From positions 1-64,000 of the forward strand of contig JBJMGV010000006.1 in NCBI GenBank assembly GCA_045807725.1: a stretch of 64,000 nucleotides of DNA, written 5' to 3'. The notes beneath the pieces are model-generated. The model saw only the letters and a list, made by a program, of their open reading frames with translations. It ran no database searches and was not told where the DNA came from. The position numbers were made by a program, and so were the translations under genes. This stretch comes from DATENM01 sp045807725 (lineage in GTDB: Bacteria; Acidobacteriota; Blastocatellia; UBA7656). How positions within the stretch are numbered: the stretch's first letter is position 1; each line of letters opens with the position of its first letter. Shown here in pieces: positions 7,837-15,955 of this stretch.

Positions 7837-10290
7837 ATGAACACATTCATACAAGACCTGCGCTATGGCGTGCGGATGCTATTGAACAAGCCCGGCTTTG
7901 CAGTGGTGGCGATTATCACGCTGGCTTTAGGCATCGGCGCGAACACGGCCATCTTTTCGGTCGTCAATGCCGTGCTGCTTCGCCCGCTGCCTTATCAGGA
8001 GCCGGATCGTCTGGTTCGCGTCTACACAGAGTTCCCGACGATGGACTTCCACAAGTTCTGGATGTCTGCGCCAGAGTTCATGGACATACACAACGAGGCG
8101 CAATCGTGGGAGAACATCGGCGCGTGGTCTTCGGGCGGTGTCAACGTCGCCGCCAGCAACGGCGAGCCGATTCGCGTCACCTCGGCCTCGATCACGCGCA
8201 GCTTGATTGACGCGCTCGGCGTGCAGCCGGCTCTGGGTCGCAACTTCACCGAAGAAGAAGACCGCAAAGGTGGGCCGCGCGCGGCGCTGATTGCCGATGG
8301 ATTGTGGCGCAGCGCCTTCGGGACTGACCCCAACATCATAGGCCGTGAGGTTCAGATCAACGCGCAGCCTTACACGGTCATCGGTGTGATGCCGCGCACG
8401 TTCAACTTTCCCGCCGGCAGCAACGACCCGGCACAGGTCTGGGTGTCGTTCCAGTTCGACCCGGCTAATCCCGGCAACCGCGCCGGCCATTTCCTCTACG
8501 TTATCGGCAGGCTCAAGCCCGGCGTCAACATCGGCCAGGCGCGCGCCGAGATGGATTCGCTGGAGGCGGGCTGGAAACAAGAGAACCGCGCTCGTCATCT
8601 GGTCAACCCTGAAAACCATCCGGTCTTGATGATTCCGCTGCATGAAGACGTAGTCGGCGCGGCGCGGCCCGCCGTGCTGATGCTGCTCGGCGCGGTCGCT
8701 TTCGTGTTGCTGATCGCCTGCGTCAACGTCGCCAACCTGCTGCTCGCGCGAGCCGAAGGGCGGCGGCGCGAGTTCGCCATACGATTAGCAATGGGCGCGG
8801 GCCGCCGCCGGTTGCTGCGCCAGTTCCTCGCCGAAGGGCTGGTCCTCGTCGTCGTCGGCGCGGCCACAGGCATCTTGTTGGGCAAGGTCGGACTCAGCCT
8901 GGTCATCGCCGCCGCGCCCGACAGTGTGCCCCGCACCAGCGAGATCGGCATCAACCTGCCGGTGCTCGCTTTCACGCTCGGCATATCCATTCTCTCGGTG
9001 TTGATCTTTGCGATGGCTCCATTAGTGCAAATGCGCGAGCGCGACCTCAACGTCTGGCTGCACGGATCGGGCAAGGGCACGTCAGTCAGCGGCGGCCAGC
9101 GTCTGCGCAAGACGCTGGTGATCGCCGAAATCGCGCTGGCGGTTGTGCCGATGATCGGCTCAGGGTTGATGGTGCGCGCCTTCTGGAAGCTGCGTCAGGT
9201 TGATCTCGGATTCAACCCGAACGGCGTCGTTGCGTTCAATCTGGCGTTGCCGCGCAGCCGCTATCAGACTCCCGACCTCTTACGCTTCGGCGAGACGTTA
9301 GAAAACAAGCTCGCCGCGATTCCCGGTGTTCAGGCAGCGGCCATCGCCGGCGAACTGCCGCCCATTCGTCCCATTGATGCCAACGACACGATGATCGAAG
9401 GCTATCAGCCATCGCCCGACGGGCCTGCTCAAAACGTGGACTTCTGGAATATCATCGGCAAAGATTACTTCAAGGCGATGGGCATACGCACCATCGAAGG
9501 GCGCACCTTCGAGCCGATAGACCTGGGCGACAAAGCGCAGAAGGTCGTCGTCATCAATCAAGCGATGGCGCGGCGCTTCTGGCCTGAGCAGAGCGCCATC
9601 GGCAAGCGCGTCAACCCGGAGTTCGCAGACAAGCCAAACTGGTTCACCGTCGTCGGCATCGTCGAAGATACGAAGAATCTCGGCACGGACAAACCGGCGG
9701 GCACGGAACTCTACATCCTCGAACACCAGACGGTCGAATTCGGCATCAACAGCGTCAAGAGCTTCGTCGTGCGCACGGACGGCAGCGCCGGCGCGACGAT
9801 GTCAGGCATCCGTTCCGCCATCGCCGAGATGGACCCCGGCATTCCCATCTACGGGATGAAGACGATGGGCGACATTGTCGGCGAATCGCTGGTCAAGCCA
9901 CGCTTCCTGTCGCTGCTGCTCGGCTCGTTTTCGCTGATCGCCATCGCGCTTGCGGCCATCGGCATCTATGGCGTGATGGCTTACACGGTGACGCAACGCA
10001 CGCAAGAGATCGGCTTGCGCGTGGCGCTCGGCGCGACCACTCGCAACGTGCTGACGATGGTCTTGAGCCAGGGCTTGAAGATGACCGTGATCGGCCTGGC
10101 GGTTGGATTGACCGGCGCGTTCTTCTTGACGCAAGTGATGGCGAGCCTGCTATTTGAAGTCAGCACGACCGACCCGCTGACCTTCGTAGTGGTCGGCATC
10201 GGATTGGCTGCCATCGGGCTGCTGGCCTGCTTCGTGCCGGCCCGTCGCGCCGCCAAGGTTGATCCGATGGTGGCGCTGCGCTACGAATAG
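7837..10290 (+). CDS. ADOP-family permease 4 (divergent first FtsX unit)
   Basis: 817 residues, ATG after GGAGGGACG. The first FtsX unit departs from its neighbours: the coupling-like loop is EGRRREFAIRLAMGAGRRR, the following TM is LVVVGAATGILLGKVGLSL, and the usual PALQxSK...NETLKE stretch is replaced by PLVQMRERDLNVWLHGSG. The second external domain is also distinct (ELPPIRPIDANDT). The C-terminal FtsX unit and the PARRAAKVDPMVALRYE end are standard. This pattern suggests a different partner or substrate with a conserved C-terminal half. It is followed by a short right arm (TGGCCACTGGCC) and permease 5 after 34 bases. Confidence 0.93.
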   Translation: MNTFIQDLRYGVRMLLNKPGFAVVAIITLALGIGANTAIFSVVNAVLLRPLPYQEPDRLVRVYTEFPTMDFHKFWMSAPEFMDIHNEAQSWENIGAWSSGGVNVAASNGEPIRVTSASITRSLIDALGVQPALGRNFTEEEDRKGGPRAALIADGLWRSAFGTDPNIIGREVQINAQPYTVIGVMPRTFNFPAGSNDPAQVWVSFQFDPANPGNRAGHFLYVIGRLKPGVNIGQARAEMDSLEAGWKQENRARHLVNPENHPVLMIPLHEDVVGAARPAVLMLLGAVAFVLLIACVNVANLLLARAEGRRREFAIRLAMGAGRRRLLRQFLAEGLVLVVVGAATGILLGKVGLSLVIAAAPDSVPRTSEIGINLPVLAFTLGISILSVLIFAMAPLVQMRERDLNVWLHGSGKGTSVSGGQRLRKTLVIAEIALAVVPMIGSGLMVRAFWKLRQVDLGFNPNGVVAFNLALPRSRYQTPDLLRFGETLENKLAAIPGVQAAAIAGELPPIRPIDANDTMIEGYQPSPDGPAQNVDFWNIIGKDYFKAMGIRTIEGRTFEPIDLGDKAQKVVVINQAMARRFWPEQSAIGKRVNPEFADKPNWFTVVGIVEDTKNLGTDKPAGTELYILEHQTVEFGINSVKSFVVRTDGSAGATMSGIRSAIAEMDPGIPIYGMKTMGDIVGESLVKPRFLSLLLGSFSLIAIALAAIGIYGVMAYTVTQRTQEIGLRVALGATTRNVLTMVLSQGLKMTVIGLAVGLTGAFFLTQVMASLLFEVSTTDPLTFVVVGIGLAAIGLLACFVPARRAAKVDPMVALRYE

Positions 10291-10324
10291 TGGCCACTGG
10301 CCGCTGATTGACCGGAGGTGATGG

Positions 10325-12730
10325 ATGAGTACGCTAATCCAAGATCTGCGCTACGGCGCGCGAATGCTGGCTAAGAAGCCGGGCTTTACTTTTATCGCCG
10401 TGCTGACGCTGGCCTTAGGCATCGGCGCGAACACGGCCATCTTTTCGGTCGTCAACGCCGTGCTGCTCAGGGCGCTGCCGTATCACAACTCGCGCCAGAT
10501 CGTGATGGTCTTCGCTTCCGACAGCCAGGGCCAGCGCGACGTGCTGTCGCCCGCTGAAACCGAAGACATCGCGGCGCGGCTGACGACGCTCGAAGACTTC
10601 ACCGCGATGCAGTCGCAGAGCGTCAACCTCACCGGCCTCGATCAACCGGAGCGCGTGCGCGGCGGCTTTGTGGCGGCGAATTTCTTCGAGGTCTTCAACA
10701 TCTCGCCGCTCATCGGGCGCACCTTCGCGCGCGGCGAAGACCAGCCCGGCGCAGACCGCGTCGTCGTCGTCAATGAAGGATTCTGGCAGCGCCATCTGAA
10801 CTCCGACATCAACCTGAGCGATAAGAAAGTCATCCTCAACGGCGAGCCTTACAGCGTCATCGGCGTCATCACCAGCGCCTTTCAACAACCGCTGGACCGC
10901 GAAACCGAAGTCTGGATGACGGCGCAACGCTTCCCCGGCTTCACGCCGAAACGCGATGCGCGTTATATGTTCGGCATCGGCCATCTGAAGCCCAACGCGT
11001 CGCTCGAACAAGCGCAGGCCGAGTTGAGAACCATCGCCGCGCAGTTGGCCGAGGCTTACCCGAACGACAACGCCGGGCGCGGCGCGAAAGCCGAAATGCT
11101 CAGCGAGCTGGTCGTCGGCGGCATTCGTCCAATCCTTGTGGTGCTGTTCGCGGCGGTTGGCTGCATCCTGTTGATCGCCTGCGCCAATCTCGCCAACTTG
11201 ACGCTTGCGCGCGGCGCGGCGCGGCTCAAAGAGTTCGCCCTGCGCGCGGCGCTCGGCGCGAGTCGCTTGCGAATGATGCGGCAGTTGTTGACCGAAACGA
11301 TGTTGCTGGCGTTGCTGGGCGGCGGGCTTGGACTGTTCATCGCAACGTGGGGAATCGACGGACTGCTGGCGATCAATCCCGGCGTGCTGCCGCCGGAAGG
11401 TGTGCACCTCGATACCCGCGTGTTGCTGTTCACGCTCGGCGCATCTTTGCTGACTGGCATACTGTTTGGCCTTGCGCCGGCACTGCAACTATCACGCATT
11501 GATTTGAACACGGCGCTCAAAGAAGGCGGGCGCGCGGGCAGCGAAGGCGCAGGCGCGAAGCACGCGCGCAATCTGCTGGTCGTCGTGCAGGTCGCGCTAT
11601 CGCTCGTGCTATTGATCGGCGGCGCGCTGCTCATCAAGAGCTTCTACACGCTGCTTCAAGTCAATCCCGGCATCAAGCCCGCCAACCTGCTGACGCTCGA
11701 ATACCGTATGCCGCGCAACAAGTACGCGAAGCCCGAAGCCCAATGGGAGTTCCATCGTCAGGTCATCGAGCGCATCGCCGAAGTGCCCGGCGTCGAATCG
11801 GCCTCGCTGGTTCGCGGCCTGCCCTTCAGCGGCAATGGCCAGATGGTTCCCATCGCATTGCCGGACCGCGACGCGCCGCCGAAAGGACAAGAGCCAACGG
11901 TGATGTGGAACTCGGCGACGCCGAATTACTTTGACACGATTGGCATCCCGCTCATCAAAGGCCGATTGTTCGACAACCGCGATCAGCTCAACACGCCGAC
12001 CGTGCTGCTCATCAATCAGACGATGGCGCGTCGCTTCTGGCCGGAGCAAGACCCGCTCGGCAAATCGATCAAGCTGATCGGCGACGGCACCACCGGCACG
12101 GTCGTCGGCATCGTCGGCGACGCCAAGCAGTACTACCTGGACGAAGAACAACCGTCGCAGGTTTATGACTGCTACAGCCAGTTCCCCGGCATCTTTGCGA
12201 CGGTCGCCGCGCGCACCACGGTCGAGCCGATGAGCCTGGCGCAAGCCGTGCGCGAAGCGGTCTGGAAAGTGGACAAAGACCAGCCGATGTGGAAACTGCG
12301 CAGCGAAGAATTCCTGTTGTCGCGCAACGTTGCCGACAAGCGTTTCCTGATGCTGTTGATGAGCATCTTCGCAGGGCTGGCGCTGACGATTACCGCTGTC
12401 GGCCTGTACGGCGTCGTCAGCTACGCGGTCGGCCAGCGCACGCAAGAGATCGGCATCCGTATGGCGCTGGGCGCGCGGACGCGCGACATCTTGACGATGA
12501 TTTTGCGACAGGGAATGGGCGTGGCGCTTGTCGGCGTCGCAGTCGGTTTAGCGGCAGCCTTCGCGCTGACGCGGTTGATGGCGAGTCTGCTTTATGGCAC
12601 CAGCGCCACCGACCCGCTCACGTTTATTGCTATCGCTTTGTTGCTGGTTGGCGTCGCGCTGCTGGCTTGCTACGTGCCGGCCCGCCGCGCGACAAAGGTC
12701 GATCCGCTGGTGGCGCTTCGATACGAATAG
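10325..12730 (+). CDS. ADOP-family permease 5
   Basis: 801 residues. The ATG at 10325 is chosen over the ATG at 10321 because it fits the GGAGGTGATGG spacing and the family N-terminus MSTLIQDLRYG. The external domain carries LSPAETEDIAARL where most members have the SxxNFLDW pattern. The first loop is ARLKEFALRAALGAS and the second RTQEIGIRMALGAR. The C-terminus PARRATKVDPLVALRYE is standard. It is followed by a heptamer arm and a GCTCC core. Confidence 0.94.
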   Translation: MSTLIQDLRYGARMLAKKPGFTFIAVLTLALGIGANTAIFSVVNAVLLRALPYHNSRQIVMVFASDSQGQRDVLSPAETEDIAARLTTLEDFTAMQSQSVNLTGLDQPERVRGGFVAANFFEVFNISPLIGRTFARGEDQPGADRVVVVNEGFWQRHLNSDINLSDKKVILNGEPYSVIGVITSAFQQPLDRETEVWMTAQRFPGFTPKRDARYMFGIGHLKPNASLEQAQAELRTIAAQLAEAYPNDNAGRGAKAEMLSELVVGGIRPILVVLFAAVGCILLIACANLANLTLARGAARLKEFALRAALGASRLRMMRQLLTETMLLALLGGGLGLFIATWGIDGLLAINPGVLPPEGVHLDTRVLLFTLGASLLTGILFGLAPALQLSRIDLNTALKEGGRAGSEGAGAKHARNLLVVVQVALSLVLLIGGALLIKSFYTLLQVNPGIKPANLLTLEYRMPRNKYAKPEAQWEFHRQVIERIAEVPGVESASLVRGLPFSGNGQMVPIALPDRDAPPKGQEPTVMWNSATPNYFDTIGIPLIKGRLFDNRDQLNTPTVLLINQTMARRFWPEQDPLGKSIKLIGDGTTGTVVGIVGDAKQYYLDEEQPSQVYDCYSQFPGIFATVAARTTVEPMSLAQAVREAVWKVDKDQPMWKLRSEEFLLSRNVADKRFLMLLMSIFAGLALTITAVGLYGVVSYAVGQRTQEIGIRMALGARTRDILTMILRQGMGVALVGVAVGLAAAFALTRLMASLLYGTSATDPLTFIAIALLLVGVALLACYVPARRATKVDPLVALRYE

Positions 12731-12966
12731 CAGTTGATAGTTGATAGTTGATCGTTTCCCAAGCTCCGTCAGGAGCGCGATGTTTATAGATATGGCTGAA
12801 GGATGTGACGAAGCCCCGTAGGGGCGCAATGTTGACATCACGCTCCTGACGGAGCTTGAAGATTCAATCAACTGCGTAACTATAAACATTGCGCTCCTAA
12901 CGGAGCTTGGCCGAACCAACAACGAACAACTAAACACTGGCCACTGGCCACTGACTACTAATCAGA
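12731..12966. repeat. Heptamer arms around GCTCC-hairpin core, copy 2
   Basis: The left arm has tandem AGTTGAT (12731-12754), and the core with four GC hairpins lies at 12761-12908. The right arm is of CACTGGC/CACTGAC type at 12926-12966, before the ribosome site of permease 6. The core matches copy 1 almost base for base, including GAAGGATGTGACGAAGCCCC. Confidence 0.88.
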
Positions 12967-12974
12967 GGTGACAG

Positions 12975-15407
12975 ATGAGCACACTAATCCAAGACGCGCG
13001 CTATGGCCTGCGAATGCTGCTGAAGCGACCGGGTTTCACGCTGGTAGCCATCATTACATTGATCCTCGGCATCGGCGCGAACACGGCCATCTTTTCGGTC
13101 GTCAACGCCGTGCTGCTCCGCCCGCTGCCTTATAAAGACGCCGACCGCATCGCGGTCATCGAAGAGATCAGCAAAGAAGGCAAGCGCATACAGGTGACGC
13201 CGGCCAACTTCGCTGACTGGCGCAACCAGAACACCGCCTTTGAACACCTGGCGGCGATATTTGAGCGCACGGCGAATCTGGCCGGCGCAGACGACGCCGA
13301 GCGCATCAATCTGGCGATGACATCGGCCAACTTCTTCGAGGTCTTCGGCGCGCAACCCGAACGCGGTCGCCTCTTCATTGCCGAAGATGAGCAAGCCGGC
13401 CACCCGCTTGTCGTCGTCATCAGTCACGGCCTGTGGCAACGGCGCTTCGGCGGCGATGCCGGCCTCGTCGGCCAGGCGATCACGCTTGATGGCCGCAGCT
13501 ACACGGTCGTCGGCGTTGCGCCCGCAGGCTTTCAATATCCCAACAAGACCGACGCGTGGGTTCCGCCGTTCAAGGGCGTTGTGCCGATGCTCAGCGAAAC
13601 GATGGACATCAACCGCGCACGCGGCTTCGGCTTTCTGAGCACGGTGGCGCTGCTCAAGCCGAACGTTACGCTCGAACAGGCCAGGGCCGAGATGGAAGGC
13701 ATCACGACGCGGCTGCGCGAGCAGTACCCTGAGACGAACAACAACCGCTTCGACCGCGTTGTCACCTTGCACACGCATCTGGTCGGCGACACCAGCACGG
13801 TGTTGTGGCTGCTGCTGGGCGCGGTCAGCTTTGTATTGTTAATCGCATGCGCCAACGTCGCCAACCTGATGCTGGTGCGCGCCACCTCGCGCCAAAAAGA
13901 GATTGCGATACGCACGGCGCTCGGCGCGTCGCGGCTCCGCATTCTCAGGCAACTGCTCACCGAGAGCCTGATGCTGGCATTGCTCGGCGGCGGCTTCGGT
14001 CTGCTGCTGTCGTTGTGGGGCATTGATCTGCTGACGCGATTGCTGCCGAAAGATTTTCCGCGCCTCGATCAGATCAACCTCGACTTCAAGGTGCTCGGCT
14101 TCACGCTGCTGGTGTCGCTTGTGACCGGCATCATCTTCGGCTTCGCGCCGGCGTGGCAAGTCTCAAGGGTAGACGTGCAGGAATCGCTGAAAGACAACGC
14201 GCGCGGCTCGACCGGCGCGCGCGCCTCGGTACGCAGCCTGTTCGTTGTGGCCGAGATTACATTATCGCTCGTGCTGCTGGTCGGCGCGGGGCTGCTGTTG
14301 CGCAGCTTCCTCCAGTTGCAATCGGTCAACACGGGCTTCAACGCCGAGCAGGTCTTGACGCTGCAACTCAGCCCTTCGGGAACGAACTTCAAAGAAGACG
14401 CGCAGTACGCCGCTTACTATCAGCAGGTCGAAGAACGCTTGCGCGCGATCCCCGGCGTGCAGGAGGTCGGCATCATCAACACGCTGCCGCTCGTGCCGGG
14501 GCCGACCGTCGCCTTCCGCATCGAAGGCCGACCGCCGCTGCCGGTTGATCAGTGGCCGCCGGTGAATTATCGCGCCGTCAGCCCCGATTATTTCCGCGCC
14601 TTGAACATCCCCGTCCTGCAAGGCCGCAGCTTCAACAGCCACGACAACGCTTCGGTTCCGATGGCGGTGATGATTAATCAAGCGACCGCCGACCGCGACT
14701 TCGCCGGCGAGAACCCGGTCGGCAAGCGCGTCAACTTCGGCAATGTGGACAGCAACGGACAGCCGAACTGGATGGAGATCGTCGGCGTCGCCGGCAACAT
14801 TCGCAGCCTCGAATTGCAAGAAGCGCCCGCGCCGGAAATCTACACCTGCGCGCTGCAAGACCCTTTCGCCACAATGTCGGTCGTCCTGCGCACGACGCTC
14901 GAACCGGCTTCGCTTGCGGCGACCGTGCGACAGACGGCGCAAGAGGTTGACCGCGCGCAGCCGGTGTCGAACCTGCGGACGATGGAGAATCTGGTAAGCG
15001 ACGCGGTCACGCAGCCGCGCTTCAATCTAATCCTGCTCGGCATCTTCGGCTGCATCGCGCTGGTCTTGTCGGCTTCAGGAATTTATGGCGTGATGGCTTA
15101 CACGGTGACGCAGCGGACGCACGAGATCGGCATACGGATGGCGCTCGGCGCGGGGTCGGGCGACGTGATGCGGATGGTGATGAAGCAAGGCTTGCGGCTG
15201 GCCATCATTGGCATCGGCTGCGGGTTGCTGGCTTCGTTTCTGCTGACCCGTTACCTCGCCAGCCTGTTATTCGGCGTCAGCACGACTGACCCGCTGACCT
15301 TTGCCGCCGTCGCCGCCTTTCTGGCAGGAGTGGCTCTGGCAGCCTGTTTCGTGCCGGCTCGCCGCGCCGCTAAGACCGACCCCATGGTGGCTCTCAGATA
15401 CGAATAG
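12975..15407 (+). CDS. ADOP-family permease 6
   Basis: 810 residues from an ATG after AGAGGTGACAG. TM1 carries LILGIGANTAIF, the only member with LIL before GIGANT. The first external domain has a long insert around PFKGVVPMLSETMDINRARG. Both loops are canonical (RQKEIAIRTALGAS; RTHEIGIRMALGAG). The last TM includes GVALAACFVPARRAAKTDPM. This is the last gene before the intrinsic terminator at 15637, so permeases 1-6 may form one transcription unit. Confidence 0.94.
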   Translation: MSTLIQDARYGLRMLLKRPGFTLVAIITLILGIGANTAIFSVVNAVLLRPLPYKDADRIAVIEEISKEGKRIQVTPANFADWRNQNTAFEHLAAIFERTANLAGADDAERINLAMTSANFFEVFGAQPERGRLFIAEDEQAGHPLVVVISHGLWQRRFGGDAGLVGQAITLDGRSYTVVGVAPAGFQYPNKTDAWVPPFKGVVPMLSETMDINRARGFGFLSTVALLKPNVTLEQARAEMEGITTRLREQYPETNNNRFDRVVTLHTHLVGDTSTVLWLLLGAVSFVLLIACANVANLMLVRATSRQKEIAIRTALGASRLRILRQLLTESLMLALLGGGFGLLLSLWGIDLLTRLLPKDFPRLDQINLDFKVLGFTLLVSLVTGIIFGFAPAWQVSRVDVQESLKDNARGSTGARASVRSLFVVAEITLSLVLLVGAGLLLRSFLQLQSVNTGFNAEQVLTLQLSPSGTNFKEDAQYAAYYQQVEERLRAIPGVQEVGIINTLPLVPGPTVAFRIEGRPPLPVDQWPPVNYRAVSPDYFRALNIPVLQGRSFNSHDNASVPMAVMINQATADRDFAGENPVGKRVNFGNVDSNGQPNWMEIVGVAGNIRSLELQEAPAPEIYTCALQDPFATMSVVLRTTLEPASLAATVRQTAQEVDRAQPVSNLRTMENLVSDAVTQPRFNLILLGIFGCIALVLSASGIYGVMAYTVTQRTHEIGIRMALGAGSGDVMRMVMKQGLRLAIIGIGCGLLASFLLTRYLASLLFGVSTTDPLTFAAVAAFLAGVALAACFVPARRAAKTDPMVALRYE

Positions 15408-15636
15408 CCGTCTGGAGTCTGGAGTCCTTGCCGTGCGTCGAGCAGGTCAGCGTGGAGACAGGCTTTCCGTCACGGCGCAACGGCGAGCGTGATCGGTCAC
15501 TGGCTGCGGTTTGACGATGACGAATCTAGCGCGAGATCGTCGGCGTTGTCTGCCACCAACAGGCACGTCAAACAGGCCGCCGATTGCGGCGCACAGATTG
15601 CAACGCAATCAAGGGGTCAATTAGCTTTCACGGTTA

Positions 15637-15667
15637 AAGGCGGTCTACGGGCCGCCTTCTTTTTTTT
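15637..15667 (+). terminator. Intrinsic terminator after permease 6
   Basis: A perfect 7-bp stem AAGGCGG/CCGCCTT (15637-15643 with 15652-15658), an 8-base loop, then C and eight T. It is on the coding strand of the permease array and divides it between genes 6 and 7. Confidence 0.88.
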
Positions 15668-15712
15668 ACTATCCGCCTGTGGGAATGGCCAATCCCATAT
15701 GCGAACAGGGAC

Positions 15713-15890
15713 AAGGATTCAGGATTCAGGATTCAGGATTCAGTTGTAGTCGCTGCGCAGATATTTTGCGGCACTTACCGGATTGTCTGATTGCGAATAA
15801 TCTCTATTGAATCAAGAGTTGATCTGCTCGCGCGAAGTTTTCACGCGCAGATTCCATCTGAATCCTGAATCCTGAATCCTGAATCCTGCT
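15713..15890. repeat. Heptamer-armed inverted repeat (ATTCAGG type)
   Basis: Four ATTCAGG-type heptamers at 15715-15743 face four inverted CCTGAAT heptamers at 15859-15888. The spacer of about 115 bases is AT-rich compared with its surroundings and has no recognisable gene. Confidence 0.85.
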
Positions 15891-15955
15891 TGCATGGCAC
15901 GCGGCTTGGCTTAGGAGGAGGGATTTTTATCTTTGTCATTCGAGGAGCGGCGCGG

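Larger units (their letters stand above)
15408..15955. other. 548-base gap: terminator, heptamer-armed repeat and leader of permease 7
   Basis: From the left: two GTCTGGA heptamers at 15413-15428, about 200 bases without recognisable content, a strong intrinsic terminator (15637-15667), a heptamer-armed inverted repeat (15713-15890), and a short leader with GAGGAG before the permease 7 ATG. This is the widest gap in the permease array and the best place for a new promoter, though no promoter can be named with confidence. An ORF at 15489-15749 crosses the terminator and is not believed. Confidence 0.6.

Noticed and set aside
15489..15749. 86-codon frame in the gap after permease 6
   Set aside because: It crosses a strong terminator and ends in the heptamer arm; no family and no good ribosome site.
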